Assembly (NCBI GenBank): GCA_001766655.1
Contig: MJCC01000009.1
Span: forward strand, 323,225-387,224
DNA: 64,000 nucleotides
DNA from: Phytomonas francai
Taxonomy: Eukaryota; Euglenozoa; Kinetoplastea; Trypanosomatida; Trypanosomatidae
Direction of reading: 5' to 3'
The position numbers and the translations under genes were made by a program. Below the pieces are notes generated by a model. It did no database searches. It saw only the letters and a list, made by a program, of their open reading frames with translations, and was not told the origin of the DNA. Positions 45,709 to 54,853 of the stretch are shown one piece after another. How positions within the stretch are numbered: the stretch's first letter is position 1; every line of letters starts with the position of its first letter.

Positions 45709-48700
45709 TTAGCAGCGCTCAAACACCTTATACAAGGTCTCTACAGTTACCACTGACTGTATGTCTCCCTTCGTAAGGAGATCTGCAGGCGGTATAAACA
45801 ATTTATTATTTCGCATGCAAGGGAACAAACCAAAACGGATGTACTCGCTTAATCTAGCGAGAAATGTCGATCCACCTTCCTGAGTATTTTCCTTGACATC
45901 TTCACGAGTCCTAGTCGGATTATAGCGCGCCGAGGTACGCGAATCGGGCCGTGAAAGATTCCCTGGCTTGCAGCTGCCGGACTCACAAGCAGCCTCAACA
46001 CCGTCGGGGCTCGAAGACGAGACCTCGCCGTCCAATTCCCCCTCAGTTGGCACCACTAGACCATAGAGAATGTCTGCTATATGGCGTGCAATCGATGTGA
46101 AGCACTTGATCTCCGCCTCCACTTCACGCTCGTGATGTGAGAAACGGTTCTCGTCTACAGCGTTCGCTGAATGTGCATCACCGCCTCGGCGTGGTGGAGC
46201 TGGTGAAGAATAAGGAACAGCATCCGCCAGGAGCCAAAGGAACAGGGGTACAGCTCTCATGCACGGTGCCCAGGACGTATTAAGGCCGTAGGGAAGCGCC
46301 ATAAGATAGCGTGCGTCGTCGGTGAGGACGATACCAAAGTAATCATTTAGCATATCACGCCAAAAACTTAAGTGCCGCACAAGACGACAGACATACTTTT
46401 CCGTAGCCAGTTTCGCTTGAGCGGAATCCCACATAAGGGACGGTGCCGTAGCCATCAGAACCTTGGCCTCGGAGATAAAATCCCTCTCGTGGTAATTCGA
46501 CTTGCCGACGTCGTCATGCGGCAGCGGCTGCTTTCCGTCATTGGGGGAACTGAGTTGTATGTTTCCTACTTGCATAGTATCGCGATTCGTAGAGAAATGC
46601 CCATGCTTGTCTTCCTCCCTTGAGGACACACGGTTGATTAAGGCCAGCCACTCGGCGCTGCTCCTTTCCGAGTATTCTGCGGACCCGCCCTCTGTGCCGC
46701 ATTCATTCGCCACACACACACGAAGAAGCTCAAGCAACCCTTGGGAAGGGGGAACCATCCCCAGCGTATCGTGACGCAGCGCAAAGAGCAAGGCTTCCTC
46801 CACGCATACTGGTTCTGCAAAGAATACGAGTGGTGTGCATGGCAGGCTCGACTGTGCCCAGCGCAGAAAAATGCGTTGATAGACAACCTCCCGGACAAGC
46901 GGTAGAGTGCGAACGAGCAGGAGACTGGTTTTATACTGCGCGAGAAAACTGTCCTCGTCAACCATTCCGACAAACGACAAACCATCGACAAGACTTTGGA
47001 CGGCGGCGCTAGTTTGAGAGCATATTTCCTTAGCGATCACGCCAACACTCGTCAAGACATGATCCTCAAGCTCCGGGGCGATCGCAACGTGAGAAGGGTC
47101 CGCATCCATCTCAGTCGTCTTATCTTCTATCCGCTTGCTAGAAGTCATGGTGTTCTGCATCACCTCCCTACCAGATATGGGTTGGCATTGCACGTTGTCG
47201 AAGGGCTCGGCTGCACCTAGCCGAGGCCCTGATGATACTGCTAAATATTTTCCTTCCAGATGGCTACATGCTTCAAGATGCGCCTCGTGCACTCCCCCCT
47301 CATCCTTCTGAAAGCATTTTCGTTCTTCACAGCAGCTCATATCAAATTGGGTGGCAGATGGAGTCGGGGGAGTTTCCATGTGCACCTTCTGTGTCCCCAA
47401 CTCTTGGCGAAATTTCTTGAATTCCAACATAATTTTGTGGTCGTCGTCGTCGTCATCGTCATCGGCACCGTCGTCTTCGGGGTCTCGGATATGCACCACG
47501 CAACCGTTGTTTTCAGATCCCTTTAGAGGGGATTCCAAGATCCCGGAGGCCGCTTCTTCATTGTGTTTAGTAGACAACAGAGGCAGTGCATTGAAACTCG
47601 GCTGGGAGAGCAAAGAGGGGGAATGCGTCGAAGGAGCGGAATCGGAGCCGGCGGTAGGGAGAAGTCCGGTAGTTTCAGTCTCCAAACCCGTACCCAAGCT
47701 GTCAGGTGCGGCGCCCTCGACCTGCCTCGATTCTACATCAGGGGCCGATGCCGTCGCTCCGTCGAGGCCAAACCGCGCCGAGCCGAATCCAACGTCGGAG
47801 GAAGACGCCTTCATGGGCTGGGTAGGCTGTGAACGGAAAAAGGCATCCAGAGCACCCTTTTGGGGCTCCACACGCACCATCGTGCAGGGCGCAGCCGCCA
47901 CAATTCTAGGGTCCGTCACCCTCACCGCCCCCACAGATGCCAAGGATATCGGTACCCCCCCTGCGCCCGCGCACGCCTTATTCGTCTGCGCCTCTCTCTG
48001 GAGAGAGTGCAAGGCCGTTTGTGAGGAGGGCAACATGGTAGAGCTGCTAGCCTCCTTGCCCGCAGCATCAGCAGCACGCGCAGTCGCCTGCAGCGCAAGC
48101 GTGGTAGTCTTTCCCAGCGACATTAAGTCTACTTGGCGCTCTGAGGCCGCCTCCAGCAACGCCACACGGATGAGCTCCGTCACGCGCCCAATCACAATCT
48201 CCTCATCGAGGAGGTAGACCTCCATTTTCGTCGGGTGCACGTTGACGTCAAGGCGATCGGGCGGAACGTTCACGAAGAGCACGGTGAAGGGACGATTACC
48301 TCCTGTCAGGACGGAGGCGTAGACAGCCTCAATGGCCCGCCGAATCGCGGCGCTTTCGACGAGCCGCTGATTTATAAACAAGCAAAAGTACCCCTTGCGT
48401 GAGAGGAGATTGGAATCACTTGTGTAACCCATAAGCGTAAAAGCGCCCTCGCCCAGGGGGCCCGAGAGTGAGGCGACGTACTCGGAAACCTTGCGCACGC
48501 GCGCCATCGCCTGCTCCTTCACTCGGTGCTTGCGGTCATGACCCGGCCCCATCGTCTCGCCCGTCGACATCGACGACAAGCTCGCCGGCGCGTTGGGGGA
48601 GGCCCCTCCGCTGCCAGGCACCTCACCGGGACCATCCCCCCCACCCGGAGGCTCCCCATTACGAGGCAACCCATCGGACCGCTTCGAGGCCTCGTACAGC

Positions 48701-49446
48701 TCCTCGTCGTAGTGAAAAATGAAGCGCAGGTTGGAGGCGACGCCGCTGCCGTGCGATAGACGGATATTATTCAACGTGGAGGAGCCCTTTGGGAAGGAGA
48801 CGCCATCGCCCGCCCTGGACGAGGCCTCCTTCCGGCACGAGAATCCAACGGCGGGGAAGGCGAGGGCGTAGCGCGAGACGACGTCGACCAGGCGGCTCCA
48901 CTCCTCGACCGGGCGTAGGGCGGCCCGCCGGAGGCTCGCGTGGTAGAACATCTTCTCCGCGCGAATGGTGGTGCCGTGGTTCGCCGCGCACGGCTCCGGG
49001 CCCCCGACGAGGCGGCCGTCGACGTACCGGCACCTCCAGGCGAGGTCGGCCCCCCCCTCCCCCCCCCGCGGCCGCGGCCGCGTCGTCGCGGTGACCCGGG
49101 ACGCGAACGAGAGCGCCGCGAGGGCCTCGCCGCGGAAGCCGAAGGAGGCGATCGCCTGGAGGTCCTCGAACTGCCGCAGTTTGCTCGTCGCGTAGCGCTC
49201 GCAGAGGAGGGGGAGGTCGTCGTAGGGGATGCCGCAGCCGTCGTCGCTGACCTGCAGGACGTCGAGCCCGCCCTCCTGCGCGACGACCTGCACGCCGGTC
49301 GCGCCGGCGTCGAGCGCGTTCTCGAGAAGCTCCTTCAGGGCCGCACTCGGCCGCTGCACCACCTCGCCGGCCGCGATGCGGTTGATCACCTCCGTGGGAA
49401 GCCGCTGAATCCGCACATCGCGGAGCATGCGATCGTGGGGGTGCAT
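45709..49446 (-). CDS. MLH1: DNA mismatch repair protein MLH1
   Basis: A 1245-residue MutL homologue acting in nuclear mismatch repair as the common subunit of MutL heterodimers. The GHKL ATPase is intact: INRIAAGEVVQRP, KELLENALDAGA (catalytic Glu and Mg-binding Asn), VSDDGCGI, CERYATSKL, FGFRGEALAAL, and a DVNVHPTKMEV block. It is MLH1 rather than PMS1/PMS2 because of the CERYATSKL/FEDL pattern, the C-terminal VGMVDEDSFLAQYKTSLLLV block near 820, and the exact MLH1-type end LYKVFERC. Length is nearly 500 residues above the usual 750, from a Gly/Pro insert near 255-315 and a long acidic linker with an Asp run near 659. The 5' third of the gene is extremely GC-rich. An alternative start at Met7 is possible. 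Confidence 0.96.
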   Translation of the reverse strand: MHPHDRMLRDVRIQRLPTEVINRIAAGEVVQRPSAALKELLENALDAGATGVQVVAQEGGLDVLQVSDDGCGIPYDDLPLLCERYATSKLRQFEDLQAIASFGFRGEALAALSFASRVTATTRPRPRGGEGGADLAWRCRYVDGRLVGGPEPCAANHGTTIRAEKMFYHASLRRAALRPVEEWSRLVDVVSRYALAFPAVGFSCRKEASSRAGDGVSFPKGSSTLNNIRLSHGSGVASNLRFIFHYDEELYEASKRSDGLPRNGEPPGGGDGPGEVPGSGGASPNAPASLSSMSTGETMGPGHDRKHRVKEQAMARVRKVSEYVASLSGPLGEGAFTLMGYTSDSNLLSRKGYFCLFINQRLVESAAIRRAIEAVYASVLTGGNRPFTVLFVNVPPDRLDVNVHPTKMEVYLLDEEIVIGRVTELIRVALLEAASERQVDLMSLGKTTTLALQATARAADAAGKEASSSTMLPSSQTALHSLQREAQTNKACAGAGGVPISLASVGAVRVTDPRIVAAAPCTMVRVEPQKGALDAFFRSQPTQPMKASSSDVGFGSARFGLDGATASAPDVESRQVEGAAPDSLGTGLETETTGLLPTAGSDSAPSTHSPSLLSQPSFNALPLLSTKHNEEAASGILESPLKGSENNGCVVHIRDPEDDGADDDDDDDDHKIMLEFKKFRQELGTQKVHMETPPTPSATQFDMSCCEERKCFQKDEGGVHEAHLEACSHLEGKYLAVSSGPRLGAAEPFDNVQCQPISGREVMQNTMTSSKRIEDKTTEMDADPSHVAIAPELEDHVLTSVGVIAKEICSQTSAAVQSLVDGLSFVGMVDEDSFLAQYKTSLLLVRTLPLVREVVYQRIFLRWAQSSLPCTPLVFFAEPVCVEEALLFALRHDTLGMVPPSQGLLELLRVCVANECGTEGGSAEYSERSSAEWLALINRVSSREEDKHGHFSTNRDTMQVGNIQLSSPNDGKQPLPHDDVGKSNYHERDFISEAKVLMATAPSLMWDSAQAKLATEKYVCRLVRHLSFWRDMLNDYFGIVLTDDARYLMALPYGLNTSWAPCMRAVPLFLWLLADAVPYSSPAPPRRGGDAHSANAVDENRFSHHEREVEAEIKCFTSIARHIADILYGLVVPTEGELDGEVSSSSPDGVEAACESGSCKPGNLSRPDSRTSARYNPTRTREDVKENTQEGGSTFLARLSEYIRFGLFPCMRNNKLFIPPADLLTKGDIQSVVTVETLYKVFERC

Positions 49447-50298
49447 AACCCAAACAGGGGTGGGAATAAAGAGAGAGAGAGATTCGAATTCTTAGACAGA
49501 CTAGTTCGAATGCACCTTTTGCCTTCGATAGTAGGGCGCTGGCATTAATTTCTATTATCGAGTAAGCTTAACGATCCCTTATTGTTACAAGAAAATGCAC
49601 TTCTAACCACTCCGCATATATATTTGTGGATCTTTGTATTGCTACCTTTCATTCCGTTTAATATTAGCAAAAAAAAAAAAACAGGAAGAAGGAAGAAGGA
49701 AATAGAGACCAAATTAACAGTCTTACAAAAAAATTGAAACAACACATGGCTACCCAGCATGAAAGATTCCCCCCGAGAAGGAAGATGAAAAGCGCTTATT
49801 GACACGTTTTTAGATGATTAGAGTACCTACCCACCCTAAAAAAAAAGACTTTGAAACCAACTGGAATGCTTGAAAACGAAAGGGAAATTAATAAACTAAA
49901 AGTTTTTAAATAATTCAGTATTTTCATATGTGATTTTTTATGTAGTTAGCCTTAATTCCGCATTTTATAAGCTAACACGAAAAAGGAAATAGTTGAAATT
50001 AAGTAGTGAAAATAAAAATCTCAAGCTAACGTAATAAACGCTCGCATGATATGAATAATAATAAAAAGGATATACATAAATACTAAATTTTTAATTACCT
50101 CCTATAACCCGAATGATTATGCCGTTCCAACCTATAGAACTGGATGTATACTCCGATCTAAAAGCAAATGGAAAGGAAAAAAGGTAGCATAAGCATAATA
50201 AAGAGGGTAAAAGGAGTTTCAGTGTGATTATTTCGGGTTCCCTTGCTGAGCTTCGGGGCTGGCACCAAAGTTGCCATTCAGAATGTCCTACCTTTACA
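49447..50298. other. Spacer between the single-pass membrane protein gene and MLH1
   Basis: Contains a coding-strand CTCTCTCTCTCTTTATTCCC tract directly before the MLH1 start, with no AG between it and the ATG, and a T13 tract further upstream (about 49670-49683) with later AGs. No other gene seen. Confidence 0.6.
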
Positions 50299-50970
50299 TC
50301 ATACTGAAGGCGATAAGGGTCGTGGATCTGATAAATCTTTGGGCGCATTAAGGGTGTTCTCGCAAGAACTCGATGGTTCCCCAAAGGGTGTATACCGCGA
50401 GTGTCCATGAATAAGAGCGTCCTTCGAAACTGGAGGTGAGGTTTCAGTATCCTCTTGTGAGTTTTGAGCATTGGAAACATCATCCTTGTCAGCCCTCGCG
50501 CGACGAAACTTAAAGCAGGCCCACACGTTGTGGATCAGGCAAGCAATGAACAATACCAGCATCACGACAAATATGATAATTGAAAGGATCAGCATTTTTT
50601 TTGAACTTACACTCAATTTAGACGCATTCGCATGCTCCTTTTCCACTGAAACGGAAGCACCATCAGTCGTAATGGTGCTGCCATGCGCAATAGGGTTCTC
50701 ATAATCCTTAGTGATGAATGGCACCATGGATTCATCGCTTAACGGTAGCATCCATTTTACTAATTGTTTAATGCCGCATATCTTGAGATAGGTTTTCCTT
50801 ACCACACTGCCACCCTTTTGCCAGACATTCTCAAAAAGCCACCCCTTAAGGATGCAGTAAGCATCACGAGGAGTGTTGGAATCCGAGAATTTGGTTGTGT
50901 TGTTTTTAAGGTAATAGCTTTTGTTATGGTTATCCGCATCGAGAAGTCGTTTGGGAGTTGAAAGTGACAT
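50299..50970 (-). CDS. Single-pass membrane protein of unknown function
   Basis: A 223-residue protein with one strong membrane helix at about residues 125-150 (KMLILSIIIFVVMLVLFIAC) followed by a basic stop-transfer stretch FKFRRARADK. The N-terminal 120 residues have no evident signal peptide, three cysteines and several possible N-glycosylation sites; the C-terminal 70 residues are Ser/Pro/Asp-rich and look disordered. If the basic side stays cytosolic, the N-terminus would be lumenal or extracellular. I recognise no family, and a lineage-specific gene is likely. A CTTCTCCCCC...TCATAG signal (AG at 51114-51115) supports expression, with a predicted 5'UTR of about 143 nt. Confidence 0.65.
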   Translation of the reverse strand: MSLSTPKRLLDADNHNKSYYLKNNTTKFSDSNTPRDAYCILKGWLFENVWQKGGSVVRKTYLKICGIKQLVKWMLPLSDESMVPFITKDYENPIAHGSTITTDGASVSVEKEHANASKLSVSSKKMLILSIIIFVVMLVLFIACLIHNVWACFKFRRARADKDDVSNAQNSQEDTETSPPVSKDALIHGHSRYTPFGEPSSSCENTLNAPKDLSDPRPLSPSV

Positions 50971-51421
50971 TGTTCCTCTTTTTTTTTGCAGTCAGTGTAT
51001 ACTTCCTGATTGCTTATATGAATTTAGACAGATTTGTTAGGTGAATTTGATTTTTTAGAAGAAATGAAATTTGTACGCTTGAAATAATAAAATTATCAAA
51101 CTAGTTAGATAATCTATGAGGGGGGGGGGGGGAGAAGTGTTCATTTTCAAAAAGAAGCATCAAGCCACACTCATTCTCTTACACTTTCAAGTTCCCTGTT
51201 CCGTCCAATATAAATTCCGGAACAAACAAACCGAATAAAATAGGTTTATTGTGCAGATGTTGCGGTCTAAAAGGGCAATGGTTAAATGAAATACCATCTA
51301 AGAGTGAAAAAAAAGGAATCCACTGGTGAAAAAAAGGAACACAATTGATATCTATATGCCTCCCCTCAGAGACTGAAGGTAATCTAGAAAGAAAAAAAAG
51401 CTCAATATCCGAAACTATCAT
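50971..51421. other. Spacer with G13 run
   Basis: A 13-base G run on the plus strand (51120-51132), C on the coding strand, forms most of the polypyrimidine tract for the membrane-protein gene, with AG at 51114-51115. No gene seen. Confidence 0.6.
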
Positions 51422-52024
51422 TTAAAGTGTTTCATCAACCAAAAGAATACTATCCCCTCCGAAATCTTCGATGCCTAATCCCCTCTCATTATCGCCAACG
51501 CGGGGCAGGCAGAACCTGGACACGCGATCTGCGACTGTCCCATGACGCTTTTCCGTCATTATCTCCTGCCTCGCCATGCGACTCTCAAGCTTCATTAAAC
51601 TCTCCTCACTTTCCTCAAGTCGTAACTTCAGCTGAGTCAGGCGTCCCTTAACTTCATGCACTTTGGTTTCTAACCCCCTTCGGCGCTCCAGTTCGCTGGT
51701 GGCGGCCTGGATATTATCCTCACAGTTCTTCAAAGCAGTCTGTAAACGCTCCTCTTCCGAGACGAACTGCTGAAGACGCTCATGCTGTGAACGAATTTGG
51801 GCATCTTTAGCACTCAGCTTTTCATCTTGAATACTTTTTCTTTGTGCGTAGCGAAGGCGCTCGACCCGGAGTTGCTCCTCGCGGGATTTATTCTCCAACT
51901 GAAGCGCATTTACACTTTGCTGAAGCTCCTGGACAAGGGCGCGACGTGCTTCAAGAACACGTTCACGCTCACTGAAAATTATAGAACGCGTTTGGTAGTC
52001 CCGAAAAGTGTTGAGATCTTCCAT
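51422..52024 (-). CDS. Coiled-coil protein of unknown function, 200 residues
   Basis: Residues about 15-165 form an almost uninterrupted coiled coil rich in Glu, Arg, Gln and Leu (RALVQELQQSVNALQLENKS; LTQLKLRLEESEESLMKLES). The last 35 residues are non-helical and acidic, ending ILLVDETL. No membrane or signal segment. The size and heptads suit a cytoskeletal, flagellar or kinetochore component, but nothing selects one. A TTTCTTTTCTCCATCATTAG acceptor (AG at 52087-52088) lies about 62 nt upstream of the ATG, supporting a real transcript. Confidence 0.75.
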   Translation of the reverse strand: MEDLNTFRDYQTRSIIFSERERVLEARRALVQELQQSVNALQLENKSREEQLRVERLRYAQRKSIQDEKLSAKDAQIRSQHERLQQFVSEEERLQTALKNCEDNIQAATSELERRRGLETKVHEVKGRLTQLKLRLEESEESLMKLESRMARQEIMTEKRHGTVADRVSRFCLPRVGDNERGLGIEDFGGDSILLVDETL

Positions 52025-52788
52025 GAAGAAAGAATAATAGTAAAAGAGCCAATGTCTATACCAAAATTTAATGGGTTGTATAAGCTCTAATGATGGAGAA
52101 AAGAAATATGTTAAGAGAAACGAATGCTAAATGAAGATTTAAAAAAAGAAACGAGCACGCTGATTCGTCAGACCAGTACCAAGGTTGATCCAATTCCAAG
52201 AATGAAAACTTAAGGAAAAGTATTAATTGATGTCAATATAGATGAGCTTTTAAGCATTTATTTTTGAATTAAGAAAATACAATAAATATCAAGCAGTTTT
52301 AAAAGATAAATGGAGAATGTACGCAACGATACAAACGGCTCAACACCGGTCAAAGTAGAGATTACAATAATAGTCTTCGGAGACGTGCATCATAGATTAA
52401 CGTATGTTTGTTTGCGTGTGTGATGCTTCCAACTCTCATTGGCGAACTAATTCGTACACAAAGATAAATAGATCATAGTCGAAGATTATTGCTCTCTAGA
52501 GGTAATTGTACAACGTCAAATCATGTAACAACACGTCTGTCAAAGCTAGCCTCGGTACCTTCTCGTTCATCGGAAAGAAAAAGAATAGAGACCGAATCCA
52601 GCATCTCTCTTATAATCAGAAGCAGAAAGTTCCCAGATTGAGGATGGAGAAGAGCCACATCGCTTTGCACAACAATCCAAAATACCCTCTATCGGATTCA
52701 AAGTCTGTGTGTGTGTATATAGAGAATTAGAGAAGGGGGTCAGAGGGAAGAGGGAAGAGGGACAAATTCTTCAATACACAAAATACGG

Positions 52789-53165
52789 AAAAAATGGGAT
52801 CCGAGTGGTCTGGCGGTCTCACCCGTTGTGGGCGTATTGAGGGGGAACTCGAAAAGCCCGCACAGCGGGCGAGCCGAGTGAGCGGAACAACGATACGCCC
52901 TCCCTACAGGACGAGGTCAACGTCGAGCACCTTTGTTTCTGAGCACCCTTGGACTAAGTCATGTCAACATATTCTCGGTCTTTCCCGAGAAATCTCTAGC
53001 TGATGAAACCACAGCATATCAAACGTGTGAGCACACCGCGTCTTCAGATATCGTTGATATAAACCAGCTTACCTATTGGTGGAGAAACTAAAACCGGGCT
53101 GGGAAGCGACAGCTCTCTCCTGAGATTCTGACGGAAAGCTTCGAAGCTAAAAGGGCATATAAAAC
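52789..53165 (-). ncRNA. Candidate structured non-coding RNA, unidentified
   Basis: A GC-rich island in an AT-rich spacer with dense self-complementarity and no convincing ORF. Elements: a 10-bp stem (52830-52839 with 52891-52900, one G-T wobble) enclosing a hairpin GCCCGC-ACA-GCGGGC (52856-52870) and a 5-bp collar (52847-52851 with 52875-52879); a competing 6-bp pairing CGTTGT/ACAACG (52824-52829 with 52887-52892); a 7-bp hairpin TTCTCGG/CCGAGAA (52972-52991); and a 12-base palindrome (53137-53148). On the minus strand the block ends in T6 (52789-52794), compatible with a Pol III stop. It does not match the parts of 7SL, U snRNA, U3, RNase MRP or spliced-leader RNA that I know. Strand assignment is inference. 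Confidence 0.3.
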
Positions 53166-53253
53166 CGTATGAGAGCAGTAGAAAAACAAAATGAGTGGGT
53201 TAAGTTCATGCGTGTGGATTTGAACAACCTATCAAACTGTTCTTCAAGAATGA

Positions 53254-53626
53254 GCTTATTGGTACCATGCTACATCCCTTTGGGAAAGAAAAGGTAGGTG
53301 AAGCCCATAATTGGCGATAGGCTGCACTCATACTTCACCAATAGCAATGTCATTCCTTTTACTTTTACTTGCTGACAAAATTCTACAAAGTGTCAGCACG
53401 ATAGTATTTGGGGCTAGCAACTCAAGCAGTTTAAAAGGTAGCAGGGAAAAGAACCACGCACTTTCTCCATAAGTTCCGAAGCTTCGCATGCAATAGGTGT
53501 TCCAGTAAAAATGCCCCTCCTTAACTAGGGCACTGTCATGGAAGGCTGCAAACTAGAAAAACAAGCACAAATAAGTACAATAACTGCATCCCCTGGAATG
53601 CACACATAACACAACGCACTCGGGGG
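53254..53626. repeat. 373-bp direct repeat, copy A
   Basis: Matches copy B (55127-55499) over the same length with two substitutions (53261 and 53617), no gaps. Its right edge on the plus strand is CTCGGGGG running into a long G run. Internal inverted repeats include TGCTGACA/TGTCAGCA (53370-53398) and GGTGAAG/CTTCACC (53297-53339). It lies on the 3' side of the RING/EF-hand gene. Confidence 0.95.
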
Positions 53627-53645
53627 NGGGGGGGGGGGGGGGGGG
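53622..53645. repeat. G run with one ambiguous base
   Basis: Twenty-four positions of G, with N at 53627. This is the only ambiguous base noticed. The true run length is uncertain, and an assembly join is possible here. Confidence 0.9.
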
Positions 53646-53870
53646 AAGTTTTGGATATCCTTGATTTTTGATGAGCTAATATGATTTAAGAATAGAAAAG
53701 ACTTCCATGAAGTATATGTATCCAAATATTAGTTTTATTCAATTTACTCTCTCCATCTCCATAAATACTTTTACCTCTCCTAACGCTTCGATGAGTTATT
53801 TTCGTAAATTGAGCATGCATATATAAATGTGATACCACTTTCTATGAATGGTGTGCAAATTCTTATATAT

Positions 53871-54845
53871 TTATTTCACCCCCCGTGAACGAAACAAAAT
53901 AAATTCATGCAGGCTAATTATTCCATCTCTGTTTGTATCAATGAGCTGAAACAGCCTCTTTGCTTCCATGGGTGACTGGACCTCCTTGTTTTGCATCATT
54001 AGTCTGATAAACTCATCCATTTGCATAAACCCGTCTTGATTTCCGTCATAAACGCGAAATTGAAGCATAACCGTGTTGTACTGCATCTGTGTCATGCCGT
54101 AAAGAGACTCTGGGTTGGGTTTGTTGTACTTCATCCATGTGAGTAATTCTCCAACAGAAAGCTTCCTGCGTCCGTAAACATCCATGTCATTGAAGATGTG
54201 TTCCACATCTTCACGAGTATGTGCAAAATTCAGCCAATGGGCAAGGCGGAATACCTCGTTATAGTCGAGAAGTCCACTTTCGTCTGAATCAAAGAATAAA
54301 AACAGCGAGAAAATATGGTCGTATTCATCCTGTTGGATGCCATAAAGTCGCCAAGGCTCCGGACCGTAGGGCTCGATGACCTCATACCGTCGTCGTTGAG
54401 CCCCTCCCGCTGGCATAGACTGCTGCATGCCGACGGAGTTGGCACTGGTCACAACCTGCGCATTCGAGTGGGGGATCGGTGCGTATCCGTACGAGGAAGA
54501 CGGAGGTAAGGAAGGGTTATAAACTAAACCAGCCCCGACTGCGGAGGCCCCGGAGGGCTGGGCACTGCCACAACTGTGGTGCAGGCTCTCCTCACGGGTT
54601 CCACACCACTGGCACTTCCTACATCTCACACGAACCTGCAGTGACAAGTTCACCAATGCCCGATTCGGGGTACGGTAAGATTGGATAGGGGCGCGGCAAA
54701 TTGAACAATTACGTAGAAGTTTACAGCAGTCTCTACAGAAAATGTGACCACAGGGAACCGCTTCCTGGGGGTCCTTCCATGAGTCCATGCATATGCTGCA
54801 GGTTAGCTCCTCATTAAAATCTTGACCAATGCAAAGTGACTGCAT
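53871..54845 (-). CDS. RING-finger/EF-hand protein
   Basis: I start it at the ATG at 54845 (324 residues). The frame continues upstream only to a GTG, and a CTATCTTTTTCTTTACC tract with AG at 54862-54863 and 54854-54855 falls in that part. Near residue 15 a C3HC4 RING begins (CSICMDSWKDP, CGHIFCRDCC, CSICRAPI), followed by a second cysteine/histidine finger (VRCRKCQWCGTREESLHHSC). After a Pro/Ser linker come EF-hand-like repeats: FDSDESGLLDYNEVF, DMDVYGRRKLSVGEL, VYDGNQDGFMQMDEF and DTNRDGIISLHEF. It is probably a calcium-responsive ubiquitin ligase or adaptor; the enzymatic role is inferred from the RING only. Flanked on both sides by the 373-bp repeats. The front half resembles the short RING gene at 58362-58814. 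Confidence 0.88.
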   Translation of the reverse strand: MQSLCIGQDFNEELTCSICMDSWKDPQEAVPCGHIFCRDCCKLLRNCSICRAPIQSYRTPNRALVNLSLQVRVRCRKCQWCGTREESLHHSCGSAQPSGASAVGAGLVYNPSLPPSSSYGYAPIPHSNAQVVTSANSVGMQQSMPAGGAQRRRYEVIEPYGPEPWRLYGIQQDEYDHIFSLFLFFDSDESGLLDYNEVFRLAHWLNFAHTREDVEHIFNDMDVYGRRKLSVGELLTWMKYNKPNPESLYGMTQMQYNTVMLQFRVYDGNQDGFMQMDEFIRLMMQNKEVQSPMEAKRLFQLIDTNRDGIISLHEFILFRSRGVK

Positions 54846-54853
54846 TAAAATTA

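Larger units (their letters stand above)
52025..53870. other. Long gene-free interval with structured block and repeat copy A
   Basis: No protein gene in 1.85 kb. From left to right it holds AT-rich sequence with the coiled-coil gene's splice signal, a purine-rich stretch (52736-52770), the GC-rich self-complementary block (52789-53165), the 373-bp repeat copy A (53254-53626) and a long G run containing an ambiguous base (53622-53645). Confidence 0.8.

Noticed and set aside
47351..48217. 288-codon plus-strand ORF
   Set aside because: Antisense of the MLH1 linker; MLH1 is certain.
49545..49805. 86-codon hydrophobic minus-strand ORF upstream of MLH1
   Set aside because: Starts at GTG and is the translation of T-rich splice-signal sequence.
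50974..50994. Plus-strand CCTCTTTTTTTTTGCAG that looks like a perfect splice acceptor
   Set aside because: It is on the non-coding strand of the cluster with no plus-strand ORF behind it; probably chance.
51179..51421. 80-codon ORF abutting the coiled-coil gene's stop
   Set aside because: Its ATG overlaps the stop codon region and has no splice signal; a bicistronic arrangement would be exceptional here.
52794..53003. 69-codon plus-strand ORF over the structured block
   Set aside because: No upstream splice signal, antisense to the cluster, and the base-pairing explains the composition better.
53000..53006. CTGATGA, as in a hammerhead ribozyme core or C/D snoRNA box C
   Set aside because: No following stem and GAAA for a hammerhead; box C needs a purine first, and no D box with terminal stem is at the right distance.
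53216..53229. B-box-like GGTTGTTCAAATCC on the minus strand
   Set aside because: The T-arm does not pair, and no A box or cloverleaf surrounds it, so I do not call a tRNA.
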